The notes below the pieces were generated by a model. That model saw only the letters and a program-made list of their open reading frames with translations. It was not told where the DNA came from and did not search any database. Source: a virus. Taken from it: 41,160 nt of DNA. The stretch is taken from the IMG/VR virus record IMGVR_UViG_3300035034_001387, positions 1 to 41,160 of that record; one strand, written 5' to 3'. Positions 21,320 through 28,955 of this stretch are shown here, in pieces. How positions within the stretch are numbered: position 1 is the first letter of the stretch; each line of letters starts with the position of its first letter. The position numbers were made by a program, and so were the translations under genes.

Positions 21320-22402
21320 TCAACCTCCAGACATGAACGCGATGATGCGTTGGGTAAGGAGACGAGCCGCGATGGTGCATATCTCATTTTTAATAGTGTC
21401 ATCGTCCGAAACCGAGTAGAGGAAGCCCAGAGGCGTTTTTGCGCCTCCAGACCCTTGCTTACCTCCAGCGTACTCCTCACCGAAGATACGCTGGCAGAAG
21501 TCATGGACGTTGATGGCGGAGTTTTTGGAGCGGACTGAGGCTTCAATGTGGTCTTGCACGATAGCAAATACCACCACAGTCTCAACGCCTTCCATCCTCA
21601 TGAACTCATCGGCAATCAACGGTAGGGCGTCTCTCTTCTTGCGCGTGATGGCGCCCAGTGACGTGATCAGCATGGAATCTTTGACCACCTTGTTACTGAC
21701 CGCCTCGACTCGAAGGTCGTACAGGTAAGAGGGTAGCGTGTACTGCATGATCTCTTGCAGCTTCTTGCGGTCAACCTTGGTGATCAGGTCCGAGTGCGCT
21801 GCGATATCCGTGGAGTTACGGTTCTCAGACAGCAAATCTTGCGTATCGTTTAGAATTCCAAACAAGAGAGCCGTAGCCACCTGAACGCCCCTGTCAGACG
21901 TCCAGTCAAACTCAGGGCCGTCAAGGTACGTCCACACGATCGTAGAACACGCTCCGCAGGGACGGATATCAGTGTGCGCAAGATCAAGGTCAAACTGGTG
22001 GTGGTCCAGAACTGCATGGAACTCGGGGAAGTCGTCTTGGAACCCTGTGTTCTGCGGTACCGTATCGACCACGATCACAAGATCGTATTCCTTGTAGGGG
22101 AACTTGGGCTTGTCTTTGATAGGGATGTCAAGCACATTGCGCATGGTCAGGTTCTGAGGGTGAGAGACCTGACCACGTGCAATGATCTCACTGGAGATTC
22201 CATACTGAACCTCCAGTAGCCATTGCATACCCAGAGCGGACGCCATAGAGTCCGGGTCGGGCGTATACTGCATCGTAATGACGGCTTTCGTCTCAGAATC
22301 ATACTGTTGCATGAACTTCTCAAACGGCGTCTTGTCGGGCGTGAACGGGTTACCAAGCAGCATCAACGCGCCGCCCTCTTCCTCATCATCTTCAACACTC
22401 AT
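21320..22402 (-). CDS. DHH/DHHA1 phosphoesterase
   Basis: A 360-residue protein of the DHH superfamily (NrnA/RecJ-like), which cleaves phosphodiester bonds in short oligonucleotides, pAp or cyclic dinucleotides with two metal ions. Motifs: TPDPDSMASALG (about 47-58), VIVVDTVP (about 109-116), DHHQFD (133-138), and near the C-terminus the DHHA1-type GGKQGSGGA. The ATG at 22402 has AGGAG five bases upstream; an earlier TTG is possible but lacks a site. In the phage it might recycle nanoRNA to nucleotides or destroy a cyclic dinucleotide signal. The substrate is not decidable here. Confidence 0.88.
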   Translation of the reverse strand: MSVEDDEEEGGALMLLGNPFTPDKTPFEKFMQQYDSETKAVITMQYTPDPDSMASALGMQWLLEVQYGISSEIIARGQVSHPQNLTMRNVLDIPIKDKPKFPYKEYDLVIVVDTVPQNTGFQDDFPEFHAVLDHHQFDLDLAHTDIRPCGACSTIVWTYLDGPEFDWTSDRGVQVATALLFGILNDTQDLLSENRNSTDIAAHSDLITKVDRKKLQEIMQYTLPSYLYDLRVEAVSNKVVKDSMLITSLGAITRKKRDALPLIADEFMRMEGVETVVVFAIVQDHIEASVRSKNSAINVHDFCQRIFGEEYAGGKQGSGGAKTPLGFLYSVSDDDTIKNEICTIAARLLTQRIIAFMSGG

Positions 22403-22425
22403 ACACACTCCTGGGAGGTTGAACC

Positions 22426-22683
22426 TCAAATAAAGCCTTTCAAGGACTTTACCTTACGAACGGGGCTGGTGTCAACCTCCGTTCGCGAGGTCTCTCGGCT
22501 GGATATCTCGTTGACCAGCGTTTCTATTTTGACCGAACGCGTGGCGACATCGGATAAGGTCTCATCTTCGGCAGGAAACCTGTGGTCCAACCTCAACTCA
22601 ACCAAGGCGTCGACAAGAGCCCCCAGCTTGAGGGACTGAGCACGTTCTATGTAAGAGGGTAACCACTCAAGAGGCTTCGTCAT
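22426..22683 (-). CDS. Hypothetical protein
   Basis: An 85-residue, mainly helical protein starting MTKPLEWLPSYIERAQSLKL. GGAGG lies six bases before the ATG at 22683. The start lies inside the 3' end of the preceding acidic-tail gene, so the two are coupled. The part of the open frame further upstream is the overlapping Asp/Glu-coding sequence read in another frame and is not used. The family is unknown. Confidence 0.65.
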   Translation of the reverse strand: MTKPLEWLPSYIERAQSLKLGALVDALVELRLDHRFPAEDETLSDVATRSVKIETLVNEISSRETSRTEVDTSPVRKVKSLKGFI

Positions 22684-23029
22684 CGTCATCCTCCTCATAA
22701 TCCTCCTCAAAGTCGTCTTCGTCGTCTTCATCTTCGGGGAAGTCGAAGTCATCTCGGGCCATTAGCTCCAGATAACAAGACAGTTGCCCCAGGAGATAAC
22801 CGGATTGCAAGAGGTAGTCGAAATAAATCTCGGTGGTCTCTGCACCAGCCCAGAAGAAGGCTGCTTCTATCACACCCGGCTTGGTGATGTCAAGGTCCAG
22901 TTTTTTCCAATCACCGATCGGCAAGATGTAGTGATCGGCCTCGGTCTCTTCAAAGTCATACCGTGACAGTAGCTCCACTACGTCATCTTTATCGCAGCGG
23001 TGAGTTAACTTCCATTTGTAAGCGGCCAT
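22667..23029 (-). CDS. Hypothetical protein with acidic tail
   Basis: A 120-residue protein with an alpha/beta body (residues 1-92) and a C-terminal tail made almost only of Asp and Glu. Such tails occur in DNA mimics and in proteins that contact basic partners. It lies 12 bases downstream of the patatin-like gene. The body is not recognised. Confidence 0.7.
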   Translation of the reverse strand: MAAYKWKLTHRCDKDDVVELLSRYDFEETEADHYILPIGDWKKLDLDITKPGVIEAAFFWAGAETTEIYFDYLLQSGYLLGQLSCYLELMARDDFDFPEDEDDEDDFEEDYEEDDDDEAS

Positions 23030-23041
23030 TAGGTTCTCCTT

Positions 23042-23917
23042 TTATTTGGCGAGGTAACTTGCGGGCTTCCACGACCGCATTTTTCTTGACGCAATATCGT
23101 AACCATGCTCGATAGCGAACGTCTTGTCTGACGAGAAGTTGACCTTTGAATATCCGAGAGGGTGTTCAGGGCGGATCACGTTCAGGCTCACGTTTTTGAA
23201 CTTGGGGTCTGAGTTGCGTTGCTCAAACAGGCTCAGGTCTTTCAAGAGAGGATACGTGGTGGATATCTCCGCCATCCTCCACGCGGTCTCAAGAGGGTTA
23301 TTGGGAAGCTCTGCGCCCTCATAGGGGACGTGCATGTGTACCACGCATATCTCCGTGGCCCCTAGCATAAGAGCCGCCTTCAAGGGCTGTTGCTGAGCGA
23401 AGGCCCCGTCCCATACCTCACCCCTCCAGGGGAAGACGCCTGGGATGGCACCGGCTGCCAGCACTGAGTTCAAATCCAAAAACGAAATGTTGTAAGAGGG
23501 GGAGAGTGCCGTCACGATATCATCGTCGAGGCGTGAGCAGAACAGGTGCGACCTTCCCGTGCGGATATTCATGCCTGTGATACCCATCAGCTTGTCCGAC
23601 TCATAGACCCGCTGGAAATCAATCTGACGGTCCAGAAACTCTTCCAGGGGCGTTGTATCCACAAGGTGCGTCCACGTCCAGGGCCTTAGCCAGTCTCTCA
23701 TGGGACGCATCCGGTAGACATCCTTGGTGGATATCTTCTTCCACATGGCTATGAGGTCGTCGGCAGGCAAGCCCGACACCCACCCCGTGCCGTTGATAGC
23801 TCCGACAGAGACACCCAATACTATGTCGGGGTCCCAGCCCGACTCTTCAATGGCTTTGAGAGCGCCTGCCTGAAACGCGCCGTGAGACGCACCCGAAGAG
23901 AGAAAAAGTACCTTCAT
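23042..23917 (-). CDS. Patatin-like phospholipase
   Basis: A 291-residue patatin-fold hydrolase, which cleaves acyl chains from lipids with a Ser-Asp dyad. The oxyanion-hole loop is SSGASHGAFQAG (7-18), the nucleophile elbow is GVSVG (35-39, S37) and the catalytic Asp is in VWDGAF (D170). No signal peptide is visible, so it acts from the cytosol or is carried in particles. In a phage it could attack host membrane lipids late in infection or help exit. It heads the leftward group ending at the DHH gene. Confidence 0.9.
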   Translation of the reverse strand: MKVLFLSSGASHGAFQAGALKAIEESGWDPDIVLGVSVGAINGTGWVSGLPADDLIAMWKKISTKDVYRMRPMRDWLRPWTWTHLVDTTPLEEFLDRQIDFQRVYESDKLMGITGMNIRTGRSHLFCSRLDDDIVTALSPSYNISFLDLNSVLAAGAIPGVFPWRGEVWDGAFAQQQPLKAALMLGATEICVVHMHVPYEGAELPNNPLETAWRMAEISTTYPLLKDLSLFEQRNSDPKFKNVSLNVIRPEHPLGYSKVNFSSDKTFAIEHGYDIASRKMRSWKPASYLAK

Positions 23918-24006
23918 TTATTCTGACCTGTCAAGGCCGCCCGTGATAGGAGGCGTGTTCTATGTTATGTCTACCAAGGGCGTTTGAAAAACCGTTTACC
24001 GCTTTT

Positions 24007-24035
24007 TTGAAACTCTAAGTCTTGGCGGGTATTAT
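24007..24035 (+). promoter_or_regulatory. Sigma-70 promoter
   Basis: TTGAAA, a 17-base spacer, then TATTAT: five of six matches in each box. It lies 27 bases before the 24062 gene and starts the short rightward segment. Confidence 0.8.
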
Positions 24036-24061
24036 CTTCAACAGCAACCAAGAGGTTCACC

Positions 24062-24301
24062 ATGCGTCTACTCCAAGCCCTTCTTCGCCTAGAAACCGCC
24101 ACGAACGTAAGCGTCCAGGGCGATACTACCTATGCCGCAATCCAGATAGGGGGAGACCTTACTACCCTTACCTATACGAGTAAGGGACGCTATAAAGTCA
24201 CGAAGCTTTCTACGGGGAACCCTCCGCAAGATAAGGGTGACCTTGACGTGCGAGGCAAAGAGGCGGGGTGTCTCGCAAAAGAAATCTTGGGGTTCATTTG
24301 A
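24062..24301 (+). CDS. Small hypothetical protein
   Basis: A 79-residue protein preceded by AGAGG six bases before the ATG and by a strong promoter. It reads as a beta-rich small domain (VSVQGDTTYAAIQIGG, TTLTYTSKGRYKVTKL). Its last codons overlap the -35 box of the next promoter. It is probably an early-type accessory protein. The family is unknown. Confidence 0.7.
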   Translation: MRLLQALLRLETATNVSVQGDTTYAAIQIGGDLTTLTYTSKGRYKVTKLSTGNPPQDKGDLDVRGKEAGCLAKEILGFI

Positions 24302-24326
24302 AAAAATCGGATCTCGTGGGTATGAT
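24298..24326 (+). promoter_or_regulatory. Sigma-70 promoter
   Basis: TTGAAA, a 17-base spacer, then TATGAT, followed by AGGTGTAAGAG. The -35 box includes the stop region of the previous gene. It lies about 40 bases before the 24367 gene. Confidence 0.78.
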
Positions 24327-24366
24327 AGGTGTAAGAGACGCGAATCGAAACACAAAGGAGTCCAAG

Positions 24367-24762
24367 ATGAAGATCATTAGCCCGCGTAGAACCGAAGAGG
24401 TTACCATTCACGAGTACACCTTTGCCTGGGAGCTTGACGGATGGGGGTCCGGGTTCGTGTTTCCCTGTGACGCCTCGGGGAACATCAAGAGAGAGGAGAT
24501 GAAGCCCGCCGCGCTCGAAAACCTCCGCAAGTGCCTGGACGGCACCCATGCTGTGCATGACCTGGGACCCAGATCGTACTCCCAGACGATCGTTCACGCC
24601 AAGATTGGCCAATGTGGGTGCGGTCGTGAGGTTGTGCTTGACGGATTCACCTGCCCGTGCGACTGTGGCCTTGAGTACAACTCTTCGGGCCAGAAGCTCG
24701 CTCCTCGTGAGCAGTGGGGCTGGGACACGGGCGAAGATTGGCGCGACCTTCACGACCTTTGA
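24367..24762 (+). CDS. Hypothetical protein with Cys-rich zinc-ribbon-like segment
   Basis: A 131-residue protein. The C-terminal third has CGCGREVVLDGFTCPCDCG, five Cys in CxC-type spacing resembling a zinc ribbon, after an alpha/beta N-terminal part with several Trp residues. AAAGGAG lies six bases before the ATG at 24367. It has its own promoter and is followed 28 bases later by the CPBP gene. Metal binding is likely from the spacing; the function is unknown. Confidence 0.75.
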   Translation: MKIISPRRTEEVTIHEYTFAWELDGWGSGFVFPCDASGNIKREEMKPAALENLRKCLDGTHAVHDLGPRSYSQTIVHAKIGQCGCGREVVLDGFTCPCDCGLEYNSSGQKLAPREQWGWDTGEDWRDLHDL

Positions 24763-24790
24763 GATTAACACCCCAGACAACGGGAGTGCG

Positions 24791-25498
24791 ATGAGCACTC
24801 AAATTGACACTACAGACGATTCCGTCGAGGGCCTTGGAACCCTGGTGTTCCTGGCGACCGTGATACCTGCCATCGCCGCTTTGGTAGGTGCGGTTCACGA
24901 GACGAACTTTATGGTGTTCGAGTTTTTCGGACAGCCCTTCTGGCAACTGCCCGGCGAAGCACTCCTGGGGTTCTGGTTCATTCCGTTGTGGGCGTTTGGG
25001 ATGTACCTCCTGACGTCCCTAATCAACAGAAGAAAGGCTTCGAAGTCTTCCACGAAAGAAATCCTCATGTTAGGGTTTTTGATATCTTTGTGGGCAGGCG
25101 TTGTGGAGGAACTACTCTTCCGATGGGGTATTTTCATGGGCCTTATCGCCGGAATTCAGCTAGCAGACCTGCTTATGTGTGGGCTGACCTCCTGGGTTTA
25201 CGAGAACATCCTCATGGTGATCGTCAACTTCGTGACCTTTGGAGTGTTCGAGCCCCTCATTTATCATCCCGCAGGGTGGTTCGTAGGTGCGGCTATCATA
25301 TCCGCCTCTGCAATGTTCCGAAAACAACACGCCTATCAAGGTCTCCCCGGATTCATTGACTCGTGGATATTTTCCTTTGTGATGTTCCACGTGGTCTTGA
25401 GTCAAGGCATCCTGGCGTGCATCATCCTGCACTTCACGTTCAACATGACCGTGTTCACCCTCCTCGCGGCGGAAACGCATTTCCGAAAAACTTTCTAA
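24791..25498 (+). CDS. CPBP-family intramembrane metalloprotease
   Basis: A 235-residue, multi-pass membrane protein with about six hydrophobic helices. It carries the conserved triad of the CPBP (CAAX protease/bacteriocin-processing, Abi) family: VVEELLFR (E106, E107, R111), FVMFH (H200) and LHFTFN (H214, N218). These residues bind zinc and cleave a peptide bond in the membrane. GGGAG lies four bases before the ATG at 24791; the open frame upstream overlaps the previous gene. Bacterial relatives mature peptides or give bacteriocin immunity. In a phage it might alter a host membrane target or block superinfection (inference). Confidence 0.85.
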   Translation: MSTQIDTTDDSVEGLGTLVFLATVIPAIAALVGAVHETNFMVFEFFGQPFWQLPGEALLGFWFIPLWAFGMYLLTSLINRRKASKSSTKEILMLGFLISLWAGVVEELLFRWGIFMGLIAGIQLADLLMCGLTSWVYENILMVIVNFVTFGVFEPLIYHPAGWFVGAAIISASAMFRKQHAYQGLPGFIDSWIFSFVMFHVVLSQGILACIILHFTFNMTVFTLLAAETHFRKTF

Positions 25499-25507
25499 GA
25501 AAGTTTT
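25486..25507 (+). terminator. AT-rich hairpin at the end of the CPBP gene
   Basis: AAAACTTTC and GAAAGTTTT form a 9-bp stem whose three-base loop is the TAA stop codon itself. No clear T run follows, so termination is uncertain; mRNA 3' protection is an alternative. Confidence 0.45.
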
Positions 25508-25534
25508 CAAAAAGCGAGTTCAAGCGAGTATTAT
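25506..25534 (+). promoter_or_regulatory. Candidate sigma-70 promoter
   Basis: TTCAAA, a 17-base spacer, then TATTAT, followed by AGGTGTAAGAG, the same downstream sequence as at the promoter near 24298. It lies 55 bases before the 25590 gene. Confidence 0.65.
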
Positions 25535-25589
25535 AGGTGTAAGAGGGAAGGCAATCAGCCTCCCCCGAGAAAACCCAAAGGAACCCAAC

Positions 25590-25898
25590 ATGGCTACTTA
25601 CGACGTGTCGCTCTTCGGCTCCAACCCCTCCAACAACAACGATGACTGCTTTGCGGGTAAGTCCTTCTCCTCTTACGAGAAGGCCCTTGCGGTCTTCAAC
25701 AACCCGGAGAAATTCTTCTCCGAGTTCGCAATGGAGGGTGTCCGATTCGTGCGGTTCGAGGGCAGCCGTTCCAAAGAGGACGAGTATTTCGTCAGGGAGC
25801 TTGAGGGAAACGACGCGCCGTCCGAGGACTGGGAGCGTGAGATGCGCGCCGAGTCCGCGTGGGACCTCGACTCCTACAACGATGGCATGGGCTGGTGA
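25590..25898 (+). CDS. Small acidic hypothetical protein
   Basis: A 102-residue acidic protein, MATYDVSLFGSNPSNNNDD at its start. The pattern of alternating short strands and helices is compact, with no Cys cluster or membrane segment. AAAGGA lies seven bases before the ATG and it has its own promoter and terminator, so it is probably well expressed. The 3' end overlaps the convergent 25874 gene by 25 bases. The family is not recognised. Confidence 0.75.
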   Translation: MATYDVSLFGSNPSNNNDDCFAGKSFSSYEKALAVFNNPEKFFSEFAMEGVRFVRFEGSRSKEDEYFVRELEGNDAPSEDWEREMRAESAWDLDSYNDGMGW

Positions 25899-26251
25899 GT
25901 AGCCAAGGCTTGTAGAACCAAGCCTGCCCTCTTACTAGGAGCCTTCGTAAGAAACCCCCCTCTACGCCCTGAAGCGTAGGGAGGGGTTTTCCCTTGTGAG
26001 GTGTACTGCTCTTGAGTAGGGTCCAAGATATCACCTGCCTCATTCTCTAGCCACCAGTGACAAACGCCGTATTCGTCGCGTGCTCGCACTGGAAACCAAT
26101 CTGAGGTACTACCCCCTAAAGAGTGATACAACGCCTCAGACGCGACGTAGCAATGCCCTGACAGCTTGTGGGGTCCTTCGAAGCCCTTCTTGAGTAGCGA
26201 AGGGGTAAGGACGGCTTGAATCTGTGTGATTAGGTCTTGCATTCGAGTCAC
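25874..26251 (-). CDS. Conserved phage protein with His/Cys motif, enzyme-like
   Basis: A 125-residue protein with motifs that look conserved: GHCYVASEALYHSLGG, then CHWWLENEAGDILDPTQEQY and GGFLTKAPSKRA. The Cys in GHC and the His in CHWW, followed by an Asp, resemble the Cys-His-Asp arrangement of papain-like or transglutaminase-like hydrolases, but that is inference. The start has only a weak ribosome site. The C-terminal coding region also carries the terminator of the convergent gene. Confidence 0.68.
   Translation of the reverse strand: MTRMQDLITQIQAVLTPSLLKKGFEGPHKLSGHCYVASEALYHSLGGSTSDWFPVRARDEYGVCHWWLENEAGDILDPTQEQYTSQGKTPPYASGRRGGFLTKAPSKRAGLVLQALATHQPMPSL
25952..25990 (+). terminator. 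Terminator inside the convergent coding sequence
   Basis: AACCCCCCTCTACGC and GCGTAGGGAGGGGTT pair with two mismatches around a short loop, followed by TT. It lies 54 bases after the stop of the 25590 gene and entirely within the coding sequence of the opposite-strand 25874 gene. Confidence 0.75.
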
Positions 26252-26286
26252 TTTGATACGGGTCTAATTTCCATTCCTTACCCCTA

Positions 26287-26322
26287 AAAAGAAACCCATG
26301 TCGTCACGGACATGGGTTTCTT
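26287..26322 (-). terminator. Rho-independent terminator after groEL
   Basis: AAGAAACCCATGTC and GACATGGGTTTCTT form a perfect 14-bp stem around a six-base loop, with a T run on the minus strand. It ends the leftward GroEL transcript. Confidence 0.92.
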
Positions 26323-26354
26323 AGATTTCACCTCGCTAGCTATCTAGCCAAGAT

Positions 26355-27995
26355 TCAATTGTCTTCGGGAAAGCAATCCTCGGTCGTGCTTTCCGTGATC
26401 ATGCACGCTGTCGTGATGGCGATACCTGCGACACTCACCGAATTCACGAGGACATTCTCGACGACCTTAGCCGGGTCAATGACGCCCGCTTCAAGTGCGT
26501 TGGAGATCACCCCAGTACGGGCATCCATAACCACCGTAGAATCTTCCCTACGGGCTTCGTTGAACCTGAACAGGTCCTCGAAAGGGTTCCTGCCTGCGTT
26601 CACCATGATACGCTGGAAAGGCGCGCTGAGCGTCTTGCGTAGGAGATGGTAGCCGTGCTCCTCATCGGGGCTAGAGAACGTGATCTTGCCCTCATCGGCC
26701 TCATCTGTGGTCAAGAAGTCGAGGAAGTCACTGATCTCCAGAAGAGTCGCGCCGCCACCTGGGACGATACCACTCTCAACACCACTCTGGGTAGCGCTTA
26801 GAGCATCCTCTACGCGAGCCTTGTACTCTTTGAGTTCAAGCTCACTGGTCGCGCCGACCTTGATCACCGCGATCCCGCCCGACATCTGGGATACTTGCTG
26901 TTGGTAGAACTCACGATCGTGCTCTGAGCCTGAACGCTCAAGCCGACCCCGAAGCTCACGGATCTTCTTCTCAATAGCCTCGGTCTCACCCGCCCCACCC
27001 ACGAACGTGGTCGTGGCGGAGGTGATGTTCACCGTATCGGCGCTGCCAAGAGCTTCCGCAGGCTCAACATCGTCCAGCGTCACCCCTGTGGCATCAGACA
27101 CGACGACCGCGCCGCAAAGGGCCGCGAGGTTATGCAAAATCTGCGTCCGCTTGTCACCGATTCGAGGCGCCTTGACCGAACACGAAATGACGTTACCTTG
27201 TAGGTGATTCATCACCACAACCTGCCGAGCGTGGCCCTCAAGACCTTGCGACACGATCAGAAGGGGGCGGCTGGACTCCGACGCAAGCTGCATAGCAGGC
27301 ACCACATCAGCGGGGACCTTCAGGACCTTATCCGCGATATAGATGAGAGGGAGTTCCATCGCAACATCATTACGCTCAGGGTCCGTGATGAACTCACGTA
27401 GCTCGAAGCCCCTGTCAAGCTGTAAGCCCTCCGAGAACTCCAGTAGGGTGTCAATGCCCGAACCCTCTTCGACGGCGATTACACCGTCTTTACCGACCAT
27501 CTCCATAGCCTGAGAGATCAACTCACCCAGTGCCGTATCTCCGTTGGAAGCCAGGGTCGCGATCTTGGCGATCTCTTCGGCGGTCTCCACAGGCTGTGCG
27601 TACTGACGGAGGTAGCCCACCGACTCCGCAAGGGCACGATCCATGCCACGCTTCATAAAAATGGGGTGCATCCCACCCGCTACAAGCTTACGCGCGCCGC
27701 TGAACAGTGCCTGGGTAAGAACCATCGAAGACGTGGTACCGTCCCCAGCCTCTTCCGCCGTCTTGATCGAACTCTGCTTTGCAATCTCTGCGCCAATCTT
27801 CCTCACATCACCGAACTCAATCTCACGGGCGACGCTCACGCCATCCTTGGTGATCTGAGGGGACCCGAAGGTCTTCGCGAGGGTCACGTTACGTCCCGAA
27901 GGTCCAAGCGTCACACACACAGCGTTTGCCGTGTCATCAATGCCTGCCTGTAGACGCTTAAGCACGTCGTCACCAAAGTAAATCTTCTTCGCCAT
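26355..27995 (-). CDS. groEL: GroEL-type chaperonin (Hsp60)
   Basis: A 546-residue chaperonin that folds proteins in a ring chamber using ATP. The ATP site shows LGPSGRNV near 30-37 and GDGTTSS near 84-90. The catalytic Asp lies in RVEDALSATQ, followed by GIVPGGGATLL. It lacks the Gly-Gly-Met repeat tail of bacterial GroEL and ends TEDCFPEDN. GAGGAA precedes the ATG. No groES-like gene (about 95 residues) is in the window, so it uses the host GroES, a remote viral cochaperone, or none, as reported for some large-phage chaperonins. It probably folds virion proteins. Confidence 0.96.
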   Translation of the reverse strand: MAKKIYFGDDVLKRLQAGIDDTANAVCVTLGPSGRNVTLAKTFGSPQITKDGVSVAREIEFGDVRKIGAEIAKQSSIKTAEEAGDGTTSSMVLTQALFSGARKLVAGGMHPIFMKRGMDRALAESVGYLRQYAQPVETAEEIAKIATLASNGDTALGELISQAMEMVGKDGVIAVEEGSGIDTLLEFSEGLQLDRGFELREFITDPERNDVAMELPLIYIADKVLKVPADVVPAMQLASESSRPLLIVSQGLEGHARQVVVMNHLQGNVISCSVKAPRIGDKRTQILHNLAALCGAVVVSDATGVTLDDVEPAEALGSADTVNITSATTTFVGGAGETEAIEKKIRELRGRLERSGSEHDREFYQQQVSQMSGGIAVIKVGATSELELKEYKARVEDALSATQSGVESGIVPGGGATLLEISDFLDFLTTDEADEGKITFSSPDEEHGYHLLRKTLSAPFQRIMVNAGRNPFEDLFRFNEARREDSTVVMDARTGVISNALEAGVIDPAKVVENVLVNSVSVAGIAITTACMITESTTEDCFPEDN

Positions 27996-28043
27996 GTTTT
28001 CTTCCTCAACTTTTAGGGTTGCACACGTGGTGTGTGTACGAGA

Positions 28044-28064
28044 AACGCCCCCAGAAGGGGGCGC
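28044..28064 (-). terminator. Terminator after the metallophosphoesterase gene
   Basis: GCCCCC and GGGGGC around a four-base loop, followed on the minus strand by GTTTCTC. It lies between the phosphoesterase stop and the groEL start. Confidence 0.75.
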
Positions 28065-28098
28065 ATTCCTACCGGATGCAAGGTTGCTCCAGTGTTTT

Positions 28099-28872
28099 TT
28101 ACTTGACCATCAAGTCAAGCGTCTCCTGAGTAAAAGGCAGGTCTACCATGACGTAATCACACGGGCTGTCATCGTCTCTCGACATGTCCACGCAACGCCA
28201 CTCACACTTTGAACTCAGGTCGGTCTTCCACATCTTCCTGTGGTAGTGCCCGAAGAACCAACGGTCAGGGCGAGCATCTTCCAAGACCGCCTGAAGAAAC
28301 TTGCGGTTAGAATCCACGATCTCAACCTTGGAGTAAATACAAGCCTCTTTCACGTCAAAGGACCCAGGACAATCGTGCGTGAACACCGTGTGAATGTTCT
28401 CGCTGCCATAGGAGGCGATGTTATCGAACACATCAGACTGTTGCCTGTAATTGATGTTCTCTTCGGGGAACCAGTCCCAACCCCTGACACGGTGCATGGC
28501 ATCAATGGAGCGAGCGCCACCGATGAACAGGTGGCCATCAATAATCGTGCCACGTGGAATGTACGTCCACTGAGACATCATCTCTTGCCACATAGCAAGG
28601 TTCTTGGGCTCATAGGTCTGAGGGTCGAAATCCCAATTGGGAAGGTGCGCACCTCTCAGAGTCCAGAAGTCCTCATGGTTCCCGTCAATCCACATACAGG
28701 GATGGTCAAACTTGCGTCCCCATACGAGATGGCGATCCATCCGGGGCCAGAAGCCAAAATCTCCCAACTGAATCAGAAGGTCAGGTGTGCCATGCTCCGC
28801 CACGGCCCGATCATAAAGCTCCCCGGCAGAGGTCCAGCGGCCATGAATGTCACCGAGTATCAAGGTCTTCAT
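28099..28872 (-). CDS. Calcineurin-like metallophosphoesterase
   Basis: A 257-residue enzyme with the five metal-binding motifs: GDIHG (7-11), LGDFGFW (about 36-42), DGNHED, FTHDCPG, and FGHYH near the C-terminus. It removes phosphate from proteins, nucleotides or nucleic-acid ends with two metal ions. AAGGA lies seven bases before the ATG. Phage members include Ser/Thr phosphatases and end-processing enzymes that could work with RNA ligase; which applies here is unknown. Confidence 0.9.
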   Translation of the reverse strand: MKTLILGDIHGRWTSAGELYDRAVAEHGTPDLLIQLGDFGFWPRMDRHLVWGRKFDHPCMWIDGNHEDFWTLRGAHLPNWDFDPQTYEPKNLAMWQEMMSQWTYIPRGTIIDGHLFIGGARSIDAMHRVRGWDWFPEENINYRQQSDVFDNIASYGSENIHTVFTHDCPGSFDVKEACIYSKVEIVDSNRKFLQAVLEDARPDRWFFGHYHRKMWKTDLSSKCEWRCVDMSRDDDSPCDYVMVDLPFTQETLDLMVK

Positions 28873-28893
28873 TTCAATTCCTTTTTAGGCGTT

Positions 28894-28935
28894 AAAAAGC
28901 CCTCTCACTACTATGGTTGAGTGAGAGGGCTTTTT
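28894..28935 (-). terminator. Rho-independent terminator after the tail sheath gene
   Basis: AAAAAGCCCTCTCACT and AGTGAGAGGGCTTTTT form a perfect 16-bp stem with a ten-base loop. It is the strongest hairpin in this part and would work in both directions. Confidence 0.93.
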
Positions 28936-28955
28936 GTTGTCAAGCTCTTTTTGAC

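Noticed and set aside
23920-23960. TTGACA just before the patatin gene
   Set aside because: It is too near the start codon for a promoter and no -10 box follows at the right distance.
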